Assembly: GCF_900103825.1 (NCBI RefSeq)
Contig: NZ_FNIF01000003.1
Span: 210,947-274,946, forward strand
DNA length: 64,000 nucleotides
From: Paenibacillus sp. yr247
GTDB taxonomy: Bacteria > Bacillota > Bacilli > Paenibacillales > NBRC-103111
Reading direction: 5' to 3'
Positions within the stretch are counted from its first letter, which is position 1. Each line of letters begins with the position of its first letter. Shown here in pieces: positions 19,124 to 27,848 of this stretch. Made by a program: the position numbers and the translations under genes. Below the pieces are notes generated by a model. That model made no database searches and was not told the origin of the DNA. It saw only the letters and a program-made list of their open reading frames with translations.

Positions 19124-20425
19124 TTATACAGCTGCGGAAACATGCTTGCTATTTTCAAGCAAGAAGTCAACCGTTTTTCTAATGACTAGGTCGTTGCTCA
19201 GACCTTCTAGGCTGCCGTTGGAAGCAAACAGTTCACGAAGCTCTGCCGTTGTTTTTTGGTAGGATTGTGCATATTTCTCAAGTTCCGCGTCAACTTCTTC
19301 ATCGGATACTGTGATTTTTTCTGCAGCTGCGACGGCCTCAAGAACAAGATTGTTACGAACACGCTTTTCAGCATCTTCTCTCATTTGTTCTTTCAGAACG
19401 CCCTCGTTTTGACCGGAGAACTGGAAGTAAATCTCAAGCGTCATGCCTTGGGAGCGAAGACGTCTTTCGAATTCTTTCACCATTACATCAAGCTCTGCCT
19501 CTACCATGGAAGCTGGAATTTCAACTTCTGCATTCGCAGCAGCTTTTTCAACAACAGCTGTTTCCAGAGCAGCCTCTGAATCTTTTTCTTTGCGCTCTTG
19601 AAGGCGTTTTTTCAGTTCTTCTTTGTACTCTACAAGTGTATCGTACTCGCTCACATCTTTTGCAAATTCATCATCAAGCTCTGGCAAGTTTTTGCGTTTA
19701 ATGTCGTGAATTTTCACTTTAAACACAGCCGCTTTGCCTTTCAAATCTTCGGATTGGTAGTTTTCTGGGAAACTAACGTTAACATCCTTTTCTTCACCTT
19801 TACCAAGTCCTACGAGTTGCTCTTCGAAACCTGGAATGAAGGAGTTGGATCCAAGCTCAAGGGAGTATTTCTCCGCTTTACCGCCTTCGAATGCTTCTCC
19901 ATCAACGAATCCTTCAAAATCCAGAACAACAACATCACCGTTTGCTGCCTGTCCTTCTTCAAGAACAACCAATTCAGCATGACGCTGTTGCAAACGTCCA
20001 AGCTCTTCATTCAATTCTTCGTCAGTAACAGTTGTGCTTACCGCTTCAACTTCGATACCTTTGTAATCGCCAAGCGTTACTTCAGGTTTAACAGTTACTT
20101 TCGCTTTGAACTTCAAGACTTGGCCTTTGCCGAATTGCTCAACATCTACTTCAGGACGATCAACAGGCTCAATCTTAACCTCTTCAATCGCTTCTACGTA
20201 AACCTCTGGCAAAATGATATCCAATGCATCTTGATAAAGGCTTTCTACGCCAAATTTAGCTTCAAAGATTGAACGCGGCACTTTCCCTTTACGGAATCCT
20301 GGAACGTTTACTTTCGCGGAAACTTTTTTGAATGCTTTATCCAATGCATCTGCGACGCGCTCTGCGCCAACTTCCACTTCAAGAACGCCTACGTTCTTCT
20401 CTATTTTTTCCCAACTTGCTTTCAT
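19124..20425 (-). CDS. tig: trigger factor (ribosome-associated chaperone)
   Basis: 433-residue peptidyl-prolyl isomerase and chaperone that meets nascent chains at the ribosome exit. The ribosome-docking signature is present in [20 protein letters not shown]. The middle FKBP-type domain follows ([20 protein letters not shown]) and then a long helical C-terminal domain. Start at [11 protein letters not shown] with GGGGAAGG upstream; an in-frame extension to 20455 has no ribosome site. Its own strong promoter lies 70-95 bp upstream. Confidence 0.96.
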   Translation of the reverse strand: MKASWEKIEKNVGVLEVEVGAERVADALDKAFKKVSAKVNVPGFRKGKVPRSIFEAKFGVESLYQDALDIILPEVYVEAIEEVKIEPVDRPEVDVEQFGKGQVLKFKAKVTVKPEVTLGDYKGIEVEAVSTTVTDEELNEELGRLQQRHAELVVLEEGQAANGDVVVLDFEGFVDGEAFEGGKAEKYSLELGSNSFIPGFEEQLVGLGKGEEKDVNVSFPENYQSEDLKGKAAVFKVKIHDIKRKNLPELDDEFAKDVSEYDTLVEYKEELKKRLQERKEKDSEAALETAVVEKAAANAEVEIPASMVEAELDVMVKEFERRLRSQGMTLEIYFQFSGQNEGVLKEQMREDAEKRVRNNLVLEAVAAAEKITVSDEEVDAELEKYAQSYQKTTAELRELFASNGSLEGLSNDLVIRKTVDFLLENSKHVSAAV

Positions 20426-20492
20426 TTTATGCCTTCCCCTCCAAAAATGTACCATGACATATTTTTCACGTTACGCTCATTACAACCATTCT

Positions 20493-20520
20493 ATTATACC
20501 ATATAACATTTTCATTTCAA
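20493..20520 (-). promoter_or_regulatory. sigma-A promoter of tig
   Basis: Minus strand TTGAAA, 16 bp, TATAAT, the latter preceded by TGG. Near-consensus. Confidence 0.65.
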
Positions 20521-20535
20521 GGCAGCTTTCTTACC

Positions 20536-21453
20536 TTATGATGGATCTGGATTAAACTGCTTCACGAACGTATGCAGCACATGGTTAGCCCGCTTCCATT
20601 GAAGCTTCATGGAATCAACAATCCCGTAATTGTCTAGTAATTCTTCACGGTTCACCGTGCCAAACAATTTCTCCTGAAGAATAGCATGCAGTGCAGACGC
20701 CCACACATCAACTGCACCTTCCTCCGCTTTTTGTAAATCTGTATAGATCGCTGTCCCATAGGCATAGGCCAGGAATTCCTGCCAAGTCTGTTTTGCAAAA
20801 TAAACAAAATCTGGCTGGCTTATCTCACTAATGTCCCCTACTCTGCGAATCATATCACGAATACGTAATGGAAACTCTTCGGGGCCCATCGGTGTCTCTT
20901 CGATCTCTACCAAGATCTTCTCCCCATTCTTTGGAAACTCAATAAATCCATGCTCCCCCATCTGTTTGAGTGCTTGCAGCGCTTTGAACTGAATGTGAGG
21001 GTGCCGCGGCTTCTCGCAAAGCCAATCCTTTACACCTTGACTAACTTCAGGTTGATCAATAAAAGCCAGCTGGTCTAAAGCATTAACTTGCTGCTCCAAA
21101 GTACCTTCTTTTAGCATATTCTGCAGCTTAAGCGCATAGGCTCCGTCATCTGCCGTCTTTTCTTGTATGTATTGGCGTAATAAATCCTCTTCCTCTACTT
21201 GGTCCTCTTCGGTTTGAGGCGTCATGGGAAATAGGGTTTCCGGAAACATGGTATGCAGCCAAATCCGCAGCGCTTCCCATTGTTCGGTTTTGTGAGGGTC
21301 AACTGCCGGAAATTGCAGTAAAAATGTTAGCAGCTGGAGCGCATCACTATACTGCTCTGTTCGTAGAAAACGAGTCAGCTCCTCTTCGTAATATTGTTCT
21401 GTTTTCGGAAAAAGAATTAAATTATTAATGGATGGGTCTGTTATGGTGATCAC
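20536..21453 (-). CDS. TPR/HEAT-like repeat protein (position of ysoA)
   Basis: 305 residues, soluble, mostly helical and acidic (DQVEEEDLLRQY). The repeated helix pairs (YSDALQLLTFLLQF, QVNALDQLAFI, IQFKALQALKQMGEHG) suggest an alpha-solenoid. It sits immediately upstream of tig on the same strand, which is where Bacillus subtilis has ysoA, a TPR-like gene. I make the link by position and general character only. The start is a GTG at 21453 within a GAGGTG; no better start codon exists in the first 60 residues. Function unknown. Confidence 0.7.
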   Translation of the reverse strand: MITITDPSINNLILFPKTEQYYEEELTRFLRTEQYSDALQLLTFLLQFPAVDPHKTEQWEALRIWLHTMFPETLFPMTPQTEEDQVEEEDLLRQYIQEKTADDGAYALKLQNMLKEGTLEQQVNALDQLAFIDQPEVSQGVKDWLCEKPRHPHIQFKALQALKQMGEHGFIEFPKNGEKILVEIEETPMGPEEFPLRIRDMIRRVGDISEISQPDFVYFAKQTWQEFLAYAYGTAIYTDLQKAEEGAVDVWASALHAILQEKLFGTVNREELLDNYGIVDSMKLQWKRANHVLHTFVKQFNPDPS

Positions 21454-21529
21454 CTCAGAAATCTTGGTCTCGCTGGTGACAGTTTACTTGATTGTCCAGA
21501 TGATTGCAAAATAAACATTCAACATAGGG

Positions 21530-21557
21530 TTGACTTCACTTTAATCTATGTGATAAT
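21530..21557 (+). promoter_or_regulatory. promoter of tRNA-Arg
   Basis: TTGACT, 16 bp, GATAAT (or TAATAT at 18 bp), ending about 53 bp before the tRNA 5' end. Confidence 0.6.
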
Positions 21558-21610
21558 ATAACTCTTGCTTCGCTAAACGGATCGCATCCGCAAGGTAAGA
21601 AGAGGTCTAT

Positions 21611-21684
21611 GTCTCAGTAGCTCAGCTGGATAGAGCACACGCCTTCTAAGCGTGCGGTCGGGGGTTCGAATCCCTCCTGGGACG
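21611..21684 (+). tRNA. tRNA-Arg (anticodon TCT)
   Basis: Cloverleaf read directly. The acceptor arm GTCTCAG pairs with CTGGGAC. The D-arm contains AGCTCAGCTGGATAGAGC. The anticodon arm CACGC-CTTCTAA-GCGTG carries TCT, and the T-arm has GGGGTTCGAATCCC. The 3' CCA is not encoded. It has its own promoter and terminator and reads AGA codons. Confidence 0.97.
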
Positions 21685-21700
21685 TCTTATATTCACTACT

Positions 21701-21733
21701 AAAGAGATCACAACACATCGTGGTCTCTTTTTT
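21701..21733 (+). terminator. terminator of tRNA-Arg
   Basis: AAAGAGATCAC-(8 nt)-GTGGTCTCTTT followed by TTT: 11 pairs with one wobble. Confidence 0.85.
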
Positions 21734-21782
21734 ATTTCTTTGAAAAAGTTATCTTCGATGATGCTGCGAATCTCTCATATTG

Positions 21783-21791
21783 TGTTATAAT
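21783..21791 (+). promoter_or_regulatory. extended -10 promoter of the metE transcription unit
   Basis: TGTTATAAT: a TGn-extended perfect -10, about 30 bp before the first riboswitch stem. Confidence 0.5.
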
Positions 21792-21819
21792 CTTTTCAAT
21801 TACATATTTTTCGAATAAT

Positions 21820-21995
21820 TGAGGTGCCCTTGCATGCAGCAAGGGGTAACAGGGAATCAGGTGCAAATCCTGAGCGGTCCCGCCACTGTATTCGGGGAGC
21901 TTCTTTCTATCAATGTCACTTGATGAACAATCAGGGAAGGCTGAAAGAATACGACGATCCGAAAGCCAGGAGACCTACCTTCATTTATGCACCCA
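21820..21995 (+). promoter_or_regulatory. cobalamin riboswitch 1 of metE
   Basis: Contains the conserved B12-box core: GGGAA, GGTGCAAATCC, GCGGTCCCGCCACTGT, then AGCCAGGAGACCTACC. Closing stem GGTGC (21823-21827) with GCACC (21989-21993). Followed about 80 bp later by an intrinsic terminator. When adenosylcobalamin is bound, metE (the B12-free enzyme) is expected to be switched off. Confidence 0.93.
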
Positions 21996-22076
21996 GAAAC
22001 CTTCGCGGAAAGGAGCGGTGTACGTTAAGTCTTTCGACATTTAGCTTTTGTTTGTCGTTTATTCGAACGTACCCAC

Positions 22077-22106
22077 GACCAATCCATAAGGATTGGTCTT
22101 TTTTTG
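22077..22106 (+). terminator. terminator of riboswitch 1
   Basis: GACCAATCC-ATAA-GGATTGGTC then seven T residues. Upstream, GTACGTT near 22020 can pair with AACGTAC near 22066, a possible alternative structure. Confidence 0.9.
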
Positions 22107-22257
22107 TATTCAGATTACTATGTATGAAGAAGGGAAATCTTTGTTCATTAATCAACATCATCATAAAATCGGGCTGCCCAAAACGTTATCACAAAAAAAC
22201 TTTGCATAATTATAATATATCATGTATATTTATTCAAATTAAAGAATTGCATATTGT

Positions 22258-22440
22258 GGGAATAGGTTCTCTGGTCCGTCAAGTAATAACCAGAGCTTAA
22301 AAGGGAAGTTCGGTGCAATACCGACGCGGTCCCGCCACTGTAACAGAGGAATCTACGCTATTACTGCCACTGATCGGAAGATTGGGAAGGCCAGCGTTTG
22401 ATGATGATTCTGGAGCCAGGAAACCTGCCTATTCTGACAG
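22258..22440 (+). promoter_or_regulatory. cobalamin riboswitch 2 of metE
   Basis: A second complete cobalamin aptamer. It has GGGAA, CGGTGCAATACCG, GCGGTCCCGCCACTGTAA and, at the 3' side, AGCCAGGAAACCTGCC. The closing stem is AATAGG (22261-22266) with CCTATT (22428-22433). It is diverged in sequence from riboswitch 1 outside the core, so it is not a very recent duplicate. Confidence 0.93.
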
Positions 22441-22470
22441 CACTGCTTTACCTACGGGAGATAGGGAGGT

Positions 22471-22549
22471 GTTAAAGATAGCAACCACTGTATATACGTA
22501 CACGGGGTATCTTTAACCTTTATTAAACAGGTTAAAGATACCCCTTTTT
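22471..22549 (+). terminator. antiterminator/terminator switch of riboswitch 2
   Basis: The terminator is GGGGTATCTTTAACC (22504-22518) paired over 15 perfect bp with 22530-22544, then TTTTT. The ten bases GTTAAAGATA at 22471-22480 duplicate the right arm and can pair with the left arm, forming the antiterminator. Both states are visible in the sequence. Confidence 0.9.
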
Positions 22550-22590
22550 ATTCCGACCAAACCAAAATTAATTAGGAGGCATCAAACAAA

Positions 22591-24888
22591 ATGAATACAA
22601 TCTTAAGCAGTAACTTAGGGTTCCCAAGAATTGGAGAAAACAGAGAATGGAAAAAAGCTTTAGAGGCTTTCTGGGCAGGTAAACTCGAAGAAAGTGATTT
22701 CATTAAGCAAATCGAAGAGATTCGCCTCAATAATCTTAGATTGCAGCAGCAAAAGGGAATTGATCTCATTCCAGTCGGCGACTTTAGCCTTTATGATCAT
22801 GTGTTGGACACATCGACGATGTTTGGTATTGTACCTAAACGCTTCTCTTATGAAGGCGGTGTGGTCCCCCTCTCCACCTACTATGCGATGGCTCGAGGAA
22901 CTCAGGGTGCTGCAGCATGCGAAATGACAAAATGGTTCAATACGAACTACCACTACATTGTGCCAGAATTGAAAGAAGTCAAACCCGTGTTGACGGTAAA
23001 TAAACCATTAGAGGCTTATCGAGAGGCTAAACAAAAGCTTGGCATTGAAGGAAAACCAGTAATAATTGGACTATATACGTTTCTCAAGCTATCTAAGGGC
23101 TATAAATCGGAGCAAATCGATGATCTTATTCATGTATTTCTTCCTCTTTATTCGCGTATATTGGCAGAGCTTTCGCAAGAAGGTGTCCAATGGGTACAAA
23201 TGGATGAGCCAATCTTAGTTCAGTCCTTATCGAAATCGGATATTAGCCGTATTCAGCATATCTATACAACACTTGCTGCAGCGGCTCCTAATCTCAAATT
23301 AATTGTTCAGACTTATTTTGATTCCGTCGAGCACTATCAAGATGTTGTTGCGCTTCCCGTTCACGCCATAGGTCTGGATTTCATCCACGGCTTGGAACAA
23401 AACTTGAGCAATATCCAGACCCATGGATTCCCGGCGAATAAGGTTCTTGGCGTCGGTCTCATTGATGGACGCAACATTTGGCAAGCTGATTTGGAACAAA
23501 AGCTAGAATTCCTTCAGGGTCTAGCGGAGACCGTGCCTTATGATCGCCTCCTTATTCAACCTTCATCCAGCTTGCTGCATGTTCCTGTCTCTACCCATAA
23601 AGAGAACAAGTTAGACCCCATATTGCGCGATGCGTTGGCTTTTGCTGAGCAAAAGCTAACTGAACTATCCATTTTGACCAAGGCACTAATCGAAGGCCAA
23701 GAATTCATAGCTTTGGAGCTCGCTAATAATCAGAAATCCCTCTCTGCATTGAATACTTCATCTTATAGAAACAAAGAAGTCGTTCAACAAGAAATAGCCC
23801 AATTAAACAGTCTACCATCTGCTAGAACTAGTAACTTTGCAAAACGTAGAGTTATTCAAGAGGAGAAATGGCAGCTTCCTTTCTTGCCAACTACCACCAT
23901 TGGTTCCTTCCCTCAAACCATTGAAGTGCGCAATGCGCGGAAAAACTGGAGAAACGGTAAATGGAGCCCAGAACAGTATGAGCAGTTCATACAAGAGCAG
24001 ATCGCAGAATGGATTAAGCTACAAGAAGATCTTGGACTGGATGTGCTCGTTCATGGCGAGTTTGAGCGTACCGATATGGTCGAATTTTTCGGAGAGAAGC
24101 TAGATGGCTTCGCCTTCACCTCGAATGGTTGGGTGCAATCCTATGGATCTCGTTGTGTGAAGCCGCCAGTCATTTTTGGCGATGTCGAATTCATTCAAGC
24201 GATGACCGTTAAAGAAACCGAATATGCCCAGACACTTACGGATAAGCCTGTTAAAGGGATGCTTACTGGTCCTATCACGATCTTGAACTGGTCGTTTGTC
24301 CGTAGTGATATAACTCGTGAACAAGTTGCCTATCAAATTGCACTAGCGCTTCGCCATGAAGTTGAAGCACTAGAACAAGCAGGTATCGAGATGATTCAGG
24401 TGGATGAACCCGCGCTTCGTGAAGGCTTACCTTTGAAGAAAAAAGACTGGCAGGCTTATTTGGATTGGTCCGTGCGCGCATTCCGCTTATCAACAGCTAC
24501 CGTTCGAGATTCAACGCAAATTCACACGCACATGTGTTACTGCGAATTCCACGATATTATCGATTCGATTCGCGCACTAGACGCCGATGTGATCTCCATC
24601 GAAACTTCGCGGAGCCATGGCGAGCTCATTCATAGCTTTGAAGAACATACTTATGACCAAGGTATAGGCCTAGGTGTGTATGATATCCATAGTCCTCGGG
24701 TTCCTTCCGTTAACGAAATGGTAGAAATGATTGAACGCGCGCTTAAAGTGTTAGAGCCGGAGCTGTTCTGGATTAATCCCGATTGTGGTCTGAAAACAAG
24801 AGGGAAAGACGAAACAATTGCTTCGTTGCAGGTCATGGTAGAAGCTGCGAAGTTGTTCAGAGAAAAAAGAGCCAAACCTGCTTCCTAA
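22591..24888 (+). CDS. metE: cobalamin-independent methionine synthase
   Basis: Transfers the methyl group of 5-methyltetrahydropteroyltri-glutamate to homocysteine. 765 residues with the two-barrel MetE architecture. Zinc ligands H647, C649 and C732 are visible in HTHMCYCEF and PDCGLKTRGK. The N terminus LGFPRIGENREWKKALE is typical. TAGGAGG lies 12 bp before the ATG. Transcribed behind two cobalamin riboswitches, so it is expected to be off when B12 is plentiful. This implies that a B12-dependent methionine synthase exists elsewhere. Confidence 0.97.
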   Translation: MNTILSSNLGFPRIGENREWKKALEAFWAGKLEESDFIKQIEEIRLNNLRLQQQKGIDLIPVGDFSLYDHVLDTSTMFGIVPKRFSYEGGVVPLSTYYAMARGTQGAAACEMTKWFNTNYHYIVPELKEVKPVLTVNKPLEAYREAKQKLGIEGKPVIIGLYTFLKLSKGYKSEQIDDLIHVFLPLYSRILAELSQEGVQWVQMDEPILVQSLSKSDISRIQHIYTTLAAAAPNLKLIVQTYFDSVEHYQDVVALPVHAIGLDFIHGLEQNLSNIQTHGFPANKVLGVGLIDGRNIWQADLEQKLEFLQGLAETVPYDRLLIQPSSSLLHVPVSTHKENKLDPILRDALAFAEQKLTELSILTKALIEGQEFIALELANNQKSLSALNTSSYRNKEVVQQEIAQLNSLPSARTSNFAKRRVIQEEKWQLPFLPTTTIGSFPQTIEVRNARKNWRNGKWSPEQYEQFIQEQIAEWIKLQEDLGLDVLVHGEFERTDMVEFFGEKLDGFAFTSNGWVQSYGSRCVKPPVIFGDVEFIQAMTVKETEYAQTLTDKPVKGMLTGPITILNWSFVRSDITREQVAYQIALALRHEVEALEQAGIEMIQVDEPALREGLPLKKKDWQAYLDWSVRAFRLSTATVRDSTQIHTHMCYCEFHDIIDSIRALDADVISIETSRSHGELIHSFEEHTYDQGIGLGVYDIHSPRVPSVNEMVEMIERALKVLEPELFWINPDCGLKTRGKDETIASLQVMVEAAKLFREKRAKPAS

Positions 24889-24902
24889 TTTAATTTGAAA
24901 AT

Positions 24903-24934
24903 GCCCCATCCAGTTAGTTTTGGATGGGGCTTTT
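24903..24934 (+). terminator. terminator of metE
   Basis: GCCCCATCC-(10 nt)-GGATGGGGC followed by TTTT. Confidence 0.85.
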
Positions 24935-24968
24935 GGGTGCACTATTCACGGAATTCAAATTCACTATC

Positions 24969-25100
24969 TTAAACTGACGGACGATTAGGCTGGTGATGAC
25001 CAGGCTCTGTTGAATCCAAATTGGACTGAATGCGAGAAGATTGCTTCGAGTGATCGATCGTGCTCTGTGTTTTTTGTTTCATACTTTTGTTTTTGCTCAT
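24969..25100 (-). CDS. 43-residue SspM-like small spore protein candidate
   Basis: Short hydrophilic, basic protein: it starts MSKNKSMKQKTQST and ends HHQPNRPSV. AGGAGGAG lies about 10 bp before the ATG. The promoter upstream (25141-25170) is a perfect match to the forespore sigma-G pattern. Size, composition and the PNRPS tail recall the minor small acid-soluble spore protein SspM of Bacillus subtilis; the resemblance is from memory and short. Expected in the forespore core. Confidence 0.7.
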   Translation of the reverse strand: MSKNKSMKQKTQSTIDHSKQSSRIQSNLDSTEPGHHQPNRPSV

Positions 25101-25140
25101 AATGGGTTTACTCCTCCTGAAAATGAAATGATCACTCGAT

Positions 25141-25170
25141 TAGTATGTAGAGATGCTGACTCAATTATGC
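25141..25170 (-). promoter_or_regulatory. sigma-G (sigma-F) type forespore promoter
   Basis: Minus strand GCATA, exactly 18 bp, CATACTA. This matches the forespore consensus G-H-A-T-R / CATWMTA at every position. It ends about 40 bp before the start of the 43-residue gene. Confidence 0.7.
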
Positions 25171-25206
25171 TGTATAAAGTATCCATGTAGGACGAAGGAC
25201 AAAGCA

Positions 25207-25238
25207 GAGCCTGTAAGGAAAACTCCCTACAGGCTCTT
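25207..25238. terminator. hairpin after the 37-residue gene
   Basis: AGCCTGTA-(12 nt)-TACAGGCT, 8 perfect bp. The T-run is poor on the minus strand (CTGCTTTG) and slightly better on the plus strand (CTTGTTT). Confidence 0.45.
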
Positions 25239-25255
25239 GTTTGGTGCCATTAGAC

Positions 25256-25369
25256 TTAGTGCTTGTTGTTCGGCAGATTGCTGCCTGGCTGCTTATCACC
25301 TTGTGTCCTGAAATTCTTCTGGGCTTTCCTCTGCTTGTCATGCAGCTTGCTAATGAAGTGACTATCCAT
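25256..25369 (-). CDS. 37-residue hypothetical spore protein candidate
   Basis: Starts MDSHFISKLHDKQRKAQ and ends SNLPNNKH; very hydrophilic and basic. AGGAGG lies 9 bp before the ATG at 25369 and only 3 bp before another in-frame ATG at 25375. CATTCTA, the typical forespore -10, lies 40 bp upstream. Not recognised as a named family, but size, composition and promoter type agree with a minor small acid-soluble spore protein. Confidence 0.6.
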   Translation of the reverse strand: MDSHFISKLHDKQRKAQKNFRTQGDKQPGSNLPNNKH

Positions 25370-25408
25370 GAGCATTCGCCTCCTGAAGAAAGAATGGCAC
25401 TACGTCTT

Positions 25409-25438
25409 TAGAATGTCACACAAGCTCTAAATTTAAAC
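25409..25438 (-). promoter_or_regulatory. sigma-G (sigma-F) type promoter of the 37-residue gene
   Basis: Minus strand GTTTA, 18 bp, CATTCTA. The -10 is perfect and the -35 differs from GHATR at one position. The -35 lies within the end of the upstream gene (25416-25772). Confidence 0.55.
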
Positions 25439-25772
25439 GCATGGCTAAATTTAGAATTGCGCCTCTTGCTTCTGCATCGGTTTTGACTTTTTCGTACAAT
25501 TCCTCAAAGTTGCTGCGGTTTTGAATAAATTCGGGCTCCGTTTTGATCGCGGTTTGCGTCCAATTGATCAGAACATTTTCCGCTTGTGTAAGTTCATTGT
25601 AAGCACGATGCAAGCCAATTCGTTCAATAATTTCTTCCATTTCAGCCTGCCCAACTTCTTTTCCTGCCTCTTTTAATTCGGCAATTCGTTTGTCAGCTTG
25701 ATTACTAATTTGCAAAAAATGCTCTCTGGAGGCCAAATAATCGATTTGTGCTTTGGAGTGCTTCTTTTTCAT
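25416..25772 (-). CDS. hypothetical helical protein
   Basis: 118 residues, no membrane segment. Almost entirely helical by composition (DKRIAELKEAGKEVGQAEMEEIIER, here described by its charged pattern). No motif recognised. Start at MKKKHSKAQIDY with AAGGTGA about 6 bp upstream; an ATG six codons earlier is possible. The stop codon directly abuts the sigma-G-like -10 of the next small gene. Confidence 0.65.
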   Translation of the reverse strand: MKKKHSKAQIDYLASREHFLQISNQADKRIAELKEAGKEVGQAEMEEIIERIGLHRAYNELTQAENVLINWTQTAIKTEPEFIQNRSNFEELYEKVKTDAEARGAILNLAMRLNLELV

Positions 25773-25948
25773 TGTCATCACCTTCGTCATTTAGTAAGTC
25801 AGAATTGGGTTTATTGTAACAGCCCTGTCCACAAAACACAAAAACTGTCTGAAAGACTAAGCCCATCCCTTTGGACAGACATTATATACCCCTATTTTGC
25901 ATAACCTTTATCATCATGCTCTCTTCATAAAGAAAGGAAGGAACGTCT

Positions 25949-27793
25949 ATGTGCGGAATAACGGGTTGGATAGATTGGCGGAAAGACTTGACCGGGTACC
26001 CGTCCATTCTAGAAAATATGACGGAAACGCTCCATTTGCGTGGACCAGATGCTTCAGGCACTTGGATTTCACAGCATTGTGCCCTCGGCCATCGGCGCCT
26101 TAGTGTAATGGATCCGGAGAACGGCGCTCAGCCCATGGTTCGGAAACAAGGAGACTACACGTACACGATTGTATATAATGGCGAACTCTATAACGCCCCT
26201 GAACTGAAAAAGGAGCTCGAACTTCGTGGACATCATTTCCGCACTACCTGTGATACCGAGGTGCTGCTTGTTGCCTTTATGGAATGGGGAAGGGCTTGTG
26301 TAGACCGTCTTAATGGTATTTTCGCTTTCGCAGCGTGGAATGATCAGGAGCAATCTCTCTATTTGGTCAGAGATCGGCTCGGCGTAAAGCCGCTTTTTTA
26401 TTCTCATCAGAATGGCGTCCTTCTATTCGGTTCAGAACCTAAAGCCATACTCGCACATCCCGACTTCAAAGCTGAGGTTGGCGCTGAAGGATTGGCCGAA
26501 ATCTTCGCAGTAGGCCCAGCTCGCACACCTGGACATGGAATTTATCGCAACATGTCTGAGCTAAAGCCAGGGCAATGCGCTGTATTTGACCGCAATGGCT
26601 TATCTATCCGAACGTACTGGAAGCTAGAAAGTCATCCTCACCCAGACGACATTACCGCTACGGCATTGCAAGTTCAACAACTGCTTAGGGACACATCTGA
26701 GCGCCAACTAGTCTCTGATGTGCCAATCTGCACCCTTCTTTCGGGAGGTCTTGACTCTAGCGCGCTCACGTCACTTGCCTCCGTTCATTACAAGGAAAGC
26801 GGTCATGGTGCTCTGCATACCTTTTCTGTCGATTACAAAGATAACGACAAGCATTTTAAAGCAAACATATTCCAACCGAATTCCGATGCTCCTTGGATTA
26901 AACGAATGACAGAGCACCTGGGAACAGAACATCATTATATTGAGTTCGATACACCAGAACTTGTGGAATCACTGAAAACAGCCGTTTTTGCCCGTGATAC
27001 ACCAGGGATGGCTGATGTCGATGGGTCCCTTTATTTGTTTTGCCGTGAAATCAAAAAGGAAGCCACGGTTGCAATCTCAGGTGAAGCGGCCGATGAAATT
27101 TTTGGAGGATACCCTTGGTTTCACAACGAAGAAGCCTTGGCAGCCAATACGTTTCCTTGGTCTCTTAAATTGAATAATCGGGTCGATCTGTTAGCGCCCG
27201 ATCTCGTTGATTGGATCAAGCCTGTTGAGTATGTCAGCAATCGATATCAGCAAGCTTTGAGTGAAGTGCCGCGGTTAGCTGGAGAAACTCAGCAGCAAAA
27301 TCGAATGAGGGAAATGTCTTACTTAAACATTACCCGGTTCATGCCAACACTCCTCGATCGCAAGGATCGCATGAGTATGGCCGTCGGCCTTGAAGTTCGC
27401 GTCCCCTTCTGCGATCACCGCCTTGTCGAATATGTATGGAATATTCCCTGGGAAATCAAAACGTCAGGTGATCGGGAGAAAGGGATTCTGCGCAAAGCGC
27501 TCAAAGGCGTTCTTCCTGAGGATGTGCTAACTCGCAAGAAAAGTCCGTATCCTAAGACACATAATCCCAACTATTTAGCAGCTGTGCGAAAATGGGTTCT
27601 AGAAATTCTCGATGACCCTAGTTCACCCTTACTACCCTTCATCGATGTGAAAAAAATTCGTGCACTCGCCAGCTCGGAGACGAATGACTTTGATCTTCCA
27701 TGGTTCGGTCAATTGATGACAGGACCTCAATTATTCGCCTATTTGGCACAAGTTGATACTTGGTTACGAACCTACCAAATATCCATTCGCTAA
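25949..27793 (+). CDS. asparagine synthetase, glutamine-hydrolysing (AsnO/AsnB type)
   Basis: 614 residues, the same length as Bacillus subtilis AsnO. The N-terminal glutaminase has the nucleophile C2 (MCGITGWID) and later RGPDASGTW and YNGELYN. The C-terminal ATP-pyrophosphatase has the PP-loop LLSGGLDSSALTS. It makes asparagine from aspartate, ATP and glutamine. AAGGAAGG precedes the ATG. Monocistronic, with a terminator shared with rdgB. AsnO in Bacillus subtilis is a sporulation enzyme; CATAACCTT upstream is only a weak hint of such control here. Confidence 0.93.
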   Translation: MCGITGWIDWRKDLTGYPSILENMTETLHLRGPDASGTWISQHCALGHRRLSVMDPENGAQPMVRKQGDYTYTIVYNGELYNAPELKKELELRGHHFRTTCDTEVLLVAFMEWGRACVDRLNGIFAFAAWNDQEQSLYLVRDRLGVKPLFYSHQNGVLLFGSEPKAILAHPDFKAEVGAEGLAEIFAVGPARTPGHGIYRNMSELKPGQCAVFDRNGLSIRTYWKLESHPHPDDITATALQVQQLLRDTSERQLVSDVPICTLLSGGLDSSALTSLASVHYKESGHGALHTFSVDYKDNDKHFKANIFQPNSDAPWIKRMTEHLGTEHHYIEFDTPELVESLKTAVFARDTPGMADVDGSLYLFCREIKKEATVAISGEAADEIFGGYPWFHNEEALAANTFPWSLKLNNRVDLLAPDLVDWIKPVEYVSNRYQQALSEVPRLAGETQQQNRMREMSYLNITRFMPTLLDRKDRMSMAVGLEVRVPFCDHRLVEYVWNIPWEIKTSGDREKGILRKALKGVLPEDVLTRKKSPYPKTHNPNYLAAVRKWVLEILDDPSSPLLPFIDVKKIRALASSETNDFDLPWFGQLMTGPQLFAYLAQVDTWLRTYQISIR

Positions 27794-27800
27794 AATAAAA

Positions 27801-27842
27801 AAAGGCCTGTTATCCACAGATGAAGTGGAAGCAGGTCTCTTT
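27801..27842. terminator. bidirectional terminator between asparagine synthetase and rdgB
   Basis: GGCCTG-TTA-TCCAC-(7 nt)-GTGGA-AG-CAGGTC with A-run on the left and T-rich sequence on the right. Both convergent genes end within 8 bp of it. Confidence 0.75.
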
Positions 27843-27848
27843 ACTTTA

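Noticed and set aside
21824-22516. Open frames of 158 and 67 codons upstream of metE
   Set aside because: They lie across the two cobalamin riboswitches and the first terminator; no ribosome sites and no protein-like composition.
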